In this document: positions 57,668-64,000 of the stretch, piece after piece
Layout: every line of letters starts with the position of its first letter
Numbering within the stretch: the stretch's first letter is position 1
From: an uncultured Clostridia bacterium
GTDB taxonomy: Bacteria; Bacillota; Clostridia; TANB77; CAG-508
DNA length: 64,000 nucleotides
Assembly (NCBI GenBank): GCA_947631185.1
Contig: CANRKJ010000002.1
Span: forward strand, 1-64,000
Reading direction: 5' to 3'
Notes under the pieces: model-generated
Databases searched by the model: none
What the model was told of the DNA's origin: nothing
Seen by the model: the letters and a program-made list of their open reading frames with translations, nothing else
Made by a program: the position numbers and the translations under genes

Positions 57668-58811
57668 ATGAAATTTATGCATTTGGCTGATTTACATATT
57701 GGTAAAACTATTTTGGAACAATCACTTATAGAGGATCAAGAATATATGCTTAATCAGATTTTAAAAATAATTGAAGAGGAAAAAGTAGAAATAGTTCTTA
57801 TTGCAGGTGATATTTATGATAGAATTGTTCCTTCTAGTGAATCTGTTGAATTATTGGATAGTTTTTTGAATAATTTAATAAAAGGTTTGAAAGTTAAGGT
57901 TTTTATAATATCTGGAAATCATGACTCAAAAGAAAGATTAAATTTTGGTAGTAAGATTTTTGAAAACGATGGATTATATATTCAAACTACATATGATGGA
58001 AAAATAAGAAAAGTACAACTTGAAGATGAATTTGGAAAATTAAATATTTATATGATGCCGTTTGTCAAACCTGTTGATGTTAAGCAGTATTTTAAAAAAG
58101 AAATTAAGAGTTATGATGATGCATTTAAATATATAATGGAAAATGAGAATATAAATCAAAAAGAAAGAAATATAATTTTAGCACATCAATTTATTACAAA
58201 TTGTGGTATAGAACCTGAACAATGTGAATCTGAAACATTAATTATTGGTGGAACAGAGAATATCGATGTTTCATATTTTGATAAATTTGATTATGTAGCT
58301 CTTCGGACATATACATGGACCTCAAAAAATTGGAAGAGATAATGTAAGATATAGTGGAACAATGTTAAAGTATTCTTTCTCAGAAGTTTATCATAACAAA
58401 TCAGTACCAATAATAGATTTTAAAGAAAAGGGAAATTTATTTTATAAATTGGTTCCACTAAAACCACTTAGAGATATGAGAGTGATAGAAGGACCTATTG
58501 AAGAACTTTTAAAAAAAGAAAATTATAAAGATACAAATTTAGAAGATTACATTAGAGCTATCATAACGAATGAAGAACCTATATATGATGCGATTGGTCA
58601 AATTAGAAAAATTTATCCAAATACATTAAGATTGGATATAAAAAATAGTAAATCAGAATTGAATTTTAAAAGTTATTTTACAAAAATTGATAAAATAAAA
58701 CATAAGAGTGAATTAGAATTATTTGAAGAATTCTTTGAATTTCAGAATAATGTTAAATTATCTGATAAGCAGAAAGAAATAATGAAAGATATAATAAATG
58801 AAGTAAAATGA
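57668..58811 (+). CDS. sbcD: Nuclease SbcD (Mre11-like), +1 recoded at CGGA
   Basis: Metallophosphoesterase subunit of SbcCD, which cleaves hairpins and protein-blocked DNA ends. ATG 57668 follows CGAGGAG; the longer frame from 57638 adds 10 unlikely residues. Motifs: HLADLHIGKT (1-20), GDIYDR, GNHDS, ILAHQF. Codon 213 is CGG (58304-58306); frame 0 stops 12 codons on. Skipping C58304 gives VAL-G-HIHGPQKIG, the final metal motif GHxH, and the frame runs to 58811 through the capping domain. Joined length 380 residues, normal. sbcC follows 10 nt later. Confidence 0.92.
58304..58307 (+). other. Recoding site CGGA (+1) in sbcD
   Basis: Seen: in-frame CGG after CTT. GGA-CAT-ATA-CAT in the +1 frame gives the conserved Gly-His-Ile-His metal motif. 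Confidence 0.9.
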
Positions 58812-58821
58812 TGGAGAAAAA

Positions 58822-61517
58822 ATGAAACCTTTAAAACTTGCAATGTGTGCTTTTGGACCTTATAAAGATGAGGTCAATATTGATTTTGAGAAAATTGGAA
58901 ATAATGGAATATTTTTAATAACAGGTGATACGGGGGCAGGGAAAACCACTATATTTGATGCTATATCTTATGCTCTTTTTGGAGAAGTTAGTGGATCTAA
59001 TAGACTAGTTTCATCATTGCGTAGTAATTTTGCAGATGACAATGTTGACACATATGTAAATCTCGAATTTGAACATAAAGGAAAAGTTTACACAATAAAA
59101 AGAACTCCAGCATATGAACGTCACAAAAATAGAGGAGATGGAATTACAAAAAATGTTGCTGATGCTTGTATTATTTATGATGATACTGTTATTTCTAAAA
59201 TAAAAAATGTAGATGAAAAAATTGAAGAAATTCTAGGTATAAATGCAAAGCAATTTAAGCAGATAGCAATGCTGGCACAACGGAGAATTCTTAAAAATTT
59301 TATTTGCTGATAGCAAAGATAGAACTGATATATTTAGAAGAATTTTTGAAACAGATATTTATAATTTAATAACAAGAAAATTAGTTGATAAACAAAGAGA
59401 ATATAAAGAAAATTTAAAAGAATTAAAAAATATTTTTGTAACTAATTTATCTAATATTATATGGAAAGAAACACCACTGGTGGTTAATGAACTACCTAAG
59501 AGAGAACTTAATAGATTAGATATAGAAGAAGTTTTTGAATTATTAAAAAATGAAATACAAATGAATAAAGAAAGTTTTAATAATGTTAGTGATGAGTTAA
59601 ATGATATAGAAAAAAATGAAAAAAAATTAGATGAAAAAATAAAAAAACAAATTGAAGAAAATAATAATATAGACAAGTTTGAAAAATTGCTAGAAATAAG
59701 AAAAAAGTTAGAAGAGAAAAAAGAATACATAGATAATCAAAAAACGGTTATTGAAAAAAATCAAAAGATTTTATCAATTGTTATACCTAAAGAAGAGAAG
59801 GTATTATCTTTTACAAAAGAAGTATCTAAATTTGAAAAAGATATTCAGGATTTGAATAAAATAATTGAAAAAGAAAAAGAAAAAGAGAGATTGAATAAAA
59901 CAAAAGAAAAGAAATTAGAAAAATTAAAAAAAATATTTTCTGATTATGAATTGTTTTGCGAAAATAAGAAAGAGTTAGAAATAGAAAAATCTAAAATAGC
60001 AGAATTAGAAGAAACTAAGTTAGAAATAGATGAGGCTATTAAAATTTATGAAAATGTCTCAAAAGAATACAAACAATTAAACTTAAAATATATTGAAGAA
60101 GAAGATAGGTTTTTTAAAGAACAGGCTGGAATTCTATCTGAAAAATTAAAAGATGGAGAGCCTTGTCCAGTTTGTGGAAGTATTGAACATCCTTGTAAAG
60201 CTAAAAAAAGTGATAATTTATTATCAAAAGAAATGTTAGATGAGCTAAAACAAGAGTGTGAAAAAAAATGTGAGCAAAATAATATAATAAAAAATAAAAT
60301 AACTGAGATGAATTCAAAATATGAAGTTTTATTGAGTAAAATAGATGAAAATATTAAGGAAAAATTCGATTTGAAAAAGTATTCTTCATTTATTGAAAGA
60401 AAATTAGTTGATTGTTTAAATAAGATTGAAAAATTAGAATTAGATTGTAGTAAAATATATTTTGAAATTTTTGGAGAGGATTTTGAAATAAGTTCTTTTG
60501 ACTACGATAATTTGAAAAAGAATTTTGAAAAGTTAGTAAAAAGTGATAAAGAAAATCTTATAAAAAATCAAACTTTATTAAAAGATTATATATTCCAGAA
60601 AAAAAATAAAGGAAAAGATTTAGAAAAAGCTGAAAAAGATTATGAAAAAGCTTATATGAGTTTGGGATATGAGAACGAGAGAGAGTTTAAAGAAAAAGTT
60701 TGGAATAAATTGAAGATTAAGCAAGTTGAGAAAGAAATTGAAACATATAATAATAATGTAACAGAAAATAAAATTAAAATCTTAGAATTAGAGAAAAAAG
60801 TAAAATCAAAAGAAAAAGTTGATATTGAAAAAGACAAAATATTGCTTTTAGAAATACAAAAAAGTCTTAAAGAAAAGAAAAAACAATTTATAGATAATAA
60901 AGGAATTTTGGATAATAATAGAAGAATGAATTTAGCTTTAAAAAATACTTCAGAGGAGTTATTAAAGAAAATTGATGAATTTGTTATTTATGATGAGCTT
61001 TCAAGAACTTCTGCTGGTATGTTAACAGGAAAGAGAAGAATTGAATTTGAACAATATGTACAAACTGCGTATTTTGACATGATAATAAATGAGGCTAATA
61101 AAAGATTTTCAAAAATGACAGATGGAAGATATCTTCTTATTAGAAGAGAAGTAGCAGAAAAAATTTCAGATAGAATGGGACTAGATTTAGAAGTTATAGA
61201 TAATTATAATGGAAAGAAAAGAGATGTAAAATCTTTATCTGGTGGTGAATCTTTTAAAGCAGCTCTTTCATTAGCATTGGGATTATCAGATGTTATACAA
61301 AGTTATTCTGGTGGAATAGTAGTAGATACTTTATTTATAGATGAAGGATTTGGATCTCTTGATGCAGAATCTAGAGAACAAGCAATTGTTACTTTGAATT
61401 CTTTAATAGAAGGTAATAAGCTTATTGGGATAATAAGTCATGTTACAGAATTGAAAGATAGAATAGATAAGAAGATTGTAGTAACTAAAACATCGAATCG
61501 GAAGCAAAATTGAATAA
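58822..61517 (+). CDS. sbcC: Nuclease SbcC (Rad50-like), +1 recoded twice
   Basis: SMC-like ATPase partner of SbcD. Walker A GDTGAGKTTIFDAI (about 35-48), long coiled coils, zinc hook CPVCG (about 448), ABC signature LSGGESF (about 805) and Walker B TLFIDEGFGSLD (about 837). Codon 154 is CGG (59281-59283); frame 0 ends eight codons later. Skipping C59281 gives LAQ-G-EFLKILFADS, the conserved Q-loop region. A second CGG at 61499-61501 follows VTKTSN. Skipping C61499 gives N-G-SKIE and a stop at 61515-61517, the normal SbcC-like end; without it the end is NRKQN. With both, 897 residues. Confidence 0.92.
59281..59284 (+). other. Recoding site CGGA (+1) number 1 in sbcC
   Basis: Seen: in-frame CGG after CAA. 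GGA-GAA-TTC in the +1 frame restores the AQGEF motif next to the Q loop. Confidence 0.9.
61499..61502 (+). other. Recoding site CGGA (+1) number 2 in sbcC
   Basis: Seen: in-frame CGG after AAT, six codons before the natural end. The +1 reading gives GSKIE then TAA. Support is weaker than at the other sites because both readings stop soon. Confidence 0.7.
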
Positions 61518-61588
61518 AATATATTGCAAAAAAAATGCCTTTAATGTTATAATAACTACATAAATTACAAAGGAGAAATGCAAAACTG

Positions 61589-62209
61589 ATGAAAGGGAGA
61601 ATAATCAGAAATTTTTGTTTATTTAGTTGGATTATATTATCATTAATTTTAATGATAAAAGGTGCAAATAATGGAATAAAATATATTATTTTAATAGCTA
61701 TAGGCTGTTTGATAGAAATTATTGGCATCTTAGAAATATATAATAGTATTAATGGTTGGTTTGTTTTTGATTTTGGTTTAATTTTCTATATTTATCCTGT
61801 ACTAAAAGTAATGGAAATTAGCTTTAATTCTAATATAATTAAGCAAATTATTTTATTTTTTGGTTTTTTAATTGCAATGGAATTATTTTTTGATGATTCA
61901 TTAAGAAATAAAAGAGTAAAAAGAAAATGTACAATCCCTTTTGAGGCAAAATGTATTAGTTTTGCTCAAGCTGGAGCTTCTACATACATTCCAATATATA
62001 GATATCATATTAATGGAAAAACTAATATGTTTTATGGTAATAGTTTATCTAGTGCAAATCCAAGGTTAGGAGAAGTAATAACAGTCTTTGTTAATAGAAA
62101 AAATGAAAATGAAGTTTATTGTCCAACTGCAAAAGCGATTTTAATGCTTAGATATATTATAGGATTTATTATACTAACTTTTTCAACAGGAGCTTTAATG
62201 ATTTTATAA
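61589..62209 (+). CDS. DUF3592-like membrane protein
   Basis: 206 residues. About five membrane helices: 7-25, 31-52, 57-75, 82-103 and 185-205. Between them is a soluble stretch with YIPIYRYHINGKTNMFYG and RLGEVITVFVNRKNENEVYCP, similar to DUF3592 beta modules. Function unknown. Start 12 nt after AAAGGAG; an ATG nearer to that site is followed by a stop. Confidence 0.6.
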   Translation: MKGRIIRNFCLFSWIILSLILMIKGANNGIKYIILIAIGCLIEIIGILEIYNSINGWFVFDFGLIFYIYPVLKVMEISFNSNIIKQIILFFGFLIAMELFFDDSLRNKRVKRKCTIPFEAKCISFAQAGASTYIPIYRYHINGKTNMFYGNSLSSANPRLGEVITVFVNRKNENEVYCPTAKAILMLRYIIGFIILTFSTGALMIL

Positions 62210-62219
62210 AGGAGAATTT

Positions 62220-62663
62220 ATGTTAAGAGTAATTACAAATTCAGAAGATGAAACCATAAAATTGGCAAAAAAAATTGCAAAACAAATAAACGAAAATACA
62301 ATAATTATTTTAATAGGTGAATTGGGTTCAGGTAAAACAAAATTTACAGAAGGAATTCTTACATATTATGGGCTTGAAGAAGAGATTTCAAGTCCTACTT
62401 TTACGCTTGTGAATGAATATAATACAAGTAATTTTAATATATTTCATTTTGATTTATATAGATTAGCTGATATAGATGAATTTTATTCTATTGGAGGAGA
62501 AGAGTATTTTGAAAAGGGAGCTTGTATTATTGAATGGGGAGAAATGATTGAGTCAGCTTTACCAAAGGATTATATAAAAATAGTTTTTTCTAAAGATAAT
62601 CAAGATGAAAATAAAAGAATAATAGAAATAGAGTTTTTTGGAAAATCAGAAATAAAACTATAA
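62220..62663 (+). CDS. tsaE: tRNA threonylcarbamoyladenosine biosynthesis ATPase TsaE
   Basis: 147 residues. Walker A ILIGELGSGKTKFTEGI (about 37-50), switch-like SSPTFTLVNEY and the C-terminal FDLYRLADIDEF/IEWGE motifs. Works with TsaB and TsaD to make t6A37 in ANN-reading tRNAs. First of tsaE-tsaB-rimI. Confidence 0.95.
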   Translation: MLRVITNSEDETIKLAKKIAKQINENTIIILIGELGSGKTKFTEGILTYYGLEEEISSPTFTLVNEYNTSNFNIFHFDLYRLADIDEFYSIGGEEYFEKGACIIEWGEMIESALPKDYIKIVFSKDNQDENKRIIEIEFFGKSEIKL

Positions 62664-62675
62664 GAGGTAAATAAT

Positions 62676-63326
62676 ATGAAAATTTTAGCAATTGACACTA
62701 CCTCTAAAATTTGCTCTGTAGCACTTTTAGAGGATAATAATTTGATAGATGAAATAAATTTGGATAGTGGACTTACACATTCTGAAAATTTGATGCCTAT
62801 TGTAAAACAAATACTAGAGAAAAACAAATTAACTATAAAAAACATAGAATTAATAGGAGTTGATTGTGGTCCTGGTTCATATACCGGAATTAGAATTGGA
62901 ATAGCTTCTGTAAAAGCAATTGCAGAAATTTGTAAAATTCCAGTAGTTTCTGTTACTTCATTAGAAACTTTAGCAAAAAATGTTGATTCAAAAGGTATAA
63001 TTGCAAGTATTATTGATGCAAGGAATAATCAAGTTTACTTTGGAGTTTTTGATTCTAATTATAATAAGTTAGAAGAATATTTAGCAGATGATATAAATTT
63101 TATAATAGAAAAATTAAGGAAATATGATAATTTAACATTAGTTGGTGATGGAGCTCTTTTGCATGAGGAAATATTAGTTGATAGCTTGGAAAATATTGGA
63201 TTTTCTTATATTAGTGAGCAATATGCAAGAAATGTAGGATATATTGCTTATAAAAAATATATAGAGAATAAAGATGTAAAAGATGCAGATACTATTTTAC
63301 CAATATATTTAAGAAATAAGATGTAG
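62676..63326 (+). CDS. tsaB: tRNA threonylcarbamoyladenosine biosynthesis protein TsaB
   Basis: 216 residues, ASKHA fold. ILAIDTTSKICSVALLEDN at the N-terminus, HSENLMPIVKQIL and GVDCGPGSYTGIRIGIASVKAI (about 66-87) are diagnostic. Scaffold partner of TsaD and TsaE. 12 nt after tsaE. Confidence 0.95.
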   Translation: MKILAIDTTSKICSVALLEDNNLIDEINLDSGLTHSENLMPIVKQILEKNKLTIKNIELIGVDCGPGSYTGIRIGIASVKAIAEICKIPVVSVTSLETLAKNVDSKGIIASIIDARNNQVYFGVFDSNYNKLEEYLADDINFIIEKLRKYDNLTLVGDGALLHEEILVDSLENIGFSYISEQYARNVGYIAYKKYIENKDVKDADTILPIYLRNKM

Positions 63327-63330
63327 GTTT

Positions 63331-63771
63331 ATGGAAAATATTATAGTAGAAAAAATGACAATAAAACATTATAATTTAATAAAAGATATTTTAGAGAATG
63401 AATTTGACGATTTTTGGAATCCCAAAATATTGAAGGAAGAATTAGAAAATATAAATTCTAGATATATAATTGCAAAGAAAAACGATGAAATAGTTGGTTT
63501 TGCTGGTATAAAATACAACTATGAAAATGTTGAAATAATGAATATAGTAACTAAAAGAAACCAGAGAAGAAAAGGTATAGCTAGAATTTTATTAAAAAAA
63601 CTAATAGAATGTTCAAAAGAATTTAATATAAATAAAATATCATTAGAAGTAAATGAAAATAATTTACCTGCTATAAATTTATATAAAAAAATGGGATTTG
63701 AAGTCGTAGGTCTAAGAAAAATGTACTATAATGGAAAATCGAATGCAATTCTTATGGATTATTATTTATAA
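63331..63771 (+). CDS. rimI: Ribosomal protein S18 alanine N-acetyltransferase RimI
   Basis: 146 residues, GNAT fold. IVGFAGIKY, the acetyl-CoA loop RNQRRKGIARILLKKL (about 72-87) and NLPAINLYKKMGFEVVGLRKMYY (about 110-132) are present. Encoded 4 nt after tsaB, the classical tsaB-rimI pairing. Confidence 0.92.
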   Translation: MENIIVEKMTIKHYNLIKDILENEFDDFWNPKILKEELENINSRYIIAKKNDEIVGFAGIKYNYENVEIMNIVTKRNQRRKGIARILLKKLIECSKEFNINKISLEVNENNLPAINLYKKMGFEVVGLRKMYYNGKSNAILMDYYL

Positions 63772-63848
63772 AAATGTAAAAATTGTCATTGAAAAAAATT
63801 TTTTTATGATATAAAATATCAAAAAAAGGGGTACAAAGGAGAATACAA

Positions 63849-64000
63849 ATGATAAGAGAGAATGAACTAAAGCCAAAGGATTTAAAGGCTATATGCAATC
63901 CTAGTGAATTTAAATTTGAAACCACAAGAGAACTAATAGATACTACAGATTTAATTTATGGACAAGAAAGAGGAATAAAAGCTTTAAAATTTGGATTAGA
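63849..64000 (+). CDS. Lon-related ATP-dependent protease, partial
   Basis: Only the first 50 codons are in the window. ELKPKDLKAICNPSEFKFETTRELIDTTDLIYGQERGIKALKFGL matches the N-terminus of the AAA_32 Lon-related protease family. ATG 63849 follows CAAAGGAGAATAC. The gene continues past 64000. Confidence 0.75.
   Translation, partial: MIRENELKPKDLKAICNPSEFKFETTRELIDTTDLIYGQERGIKALKFGL

Noticed and set aside
59480..61513. Separate gene for the large downstream part of sbcC
   Set aside because: It has no Walker A and no ribosome binding site, and continues the SbcC sequence exactly one C after the CGG.

Overview
The window is a strongly AT-rich bacterial chromosome segment from a low-GC Gram-positive organism, most likely a gut-type Clostridia member. 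Evidence: the rimP-nusA-ylxR-L7Ae-infB-rbfA-nrnA-truB operon, a T-box leader before tyrS, LexA and MutS2, a SipW/camelysin cluster, a prepilin of the 'KG-LTLVAL' kind, and overwhelming use of AGA for arginine. The exact genus cannot be read from the sequence.

Main observation. Six conserved genes look frameshifted: truB, a glycogen debranching enzyme, a membrane-anchored surface protein, an ABC exporter, sbcD and sbcC (twice). All seven breaks have the same form. An in-frame CGG stands where the family has a codon GGN (glycine), as if one C had been inserted before it, and the protein resumes at once in the +1 frame. Scanning every plausible native gene by eye on both strands, I found no in-frame CGG that is not one of these seven. 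The only CGGs usable as ordinary arginine are in two short genes of foreign-looking composition (46250-46564 and 54705-55022). Between lexA/mutS2 and an integrated element lies a tRNA cluster Met(CAU), Gly(UCC), Gly(UCC), and a fourth glycine-type tRNA (30731-30804) with anticodon loop C-U-U-C-C-G-A. Its positions 34-37 read UCCG, the exact complement of CGGA, and its anticodon stem can refold to an 8-nt loop. I infer that CGG is unassigned here and that CGGN is read as a four-base glycine codon by this tRNA.

Layout. 1-437: tandem hairpin repeats. 438-7375: a large cell-surface leucine-rich-repeat/cysteine-protease protein, a tiny pilin-like protein, a composite repeat and a coiled-coil protein. 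7532-10647: trpS, obg, mscS. 10801-18127: the nusA/infB ribosome-maturation operon ending in recoded truB. 18348-25294: glycosyltransferase, murB, yvcK, recoded debranching enzyme, ATP-grasp ligase. 25400-30213: recoded membrane protein (minus), lexA, mutS2 (minus). 30334-30804: tRNA cluster. About 31064-38788: a mobilizable integrative element in the 3' end of the variant tRNA-Gly gene, with integrase, excisionase, MobV relaxase and a type II restriction-modification module plus a HEPN protein. 39045-46891: recoded ABC exporter, an IS110 element, NUDIX, DUF1653, a candidate small RNA, a secernin-like peptidase, a phosphatase, and a foreign islet with a purB 3' fragment. 47139-54590: envelope genes (DUF2207, camelysin-like protein, SipW-type signal peptidase split by a stop, DUF5305, DUF5684, VanZ), a zeta-toxin-like pair and a CmpB-like membrane protein. 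54705-64000: a second foreign gene, T-box/tyrS, M19 dipeptidase, recoded sbcD and sbcC, tsaE-tsaB-rimI and the start of a Lon-related protease.

How it works together. The tRNA cluster would be needed to make intact TruB, SbcC, SbcD and the ABC exporter. In the two foreign genes a four-base reading of CGG would run into an early stop, so the recoding could also act as a barrier to incoming genes. That last point is inference.
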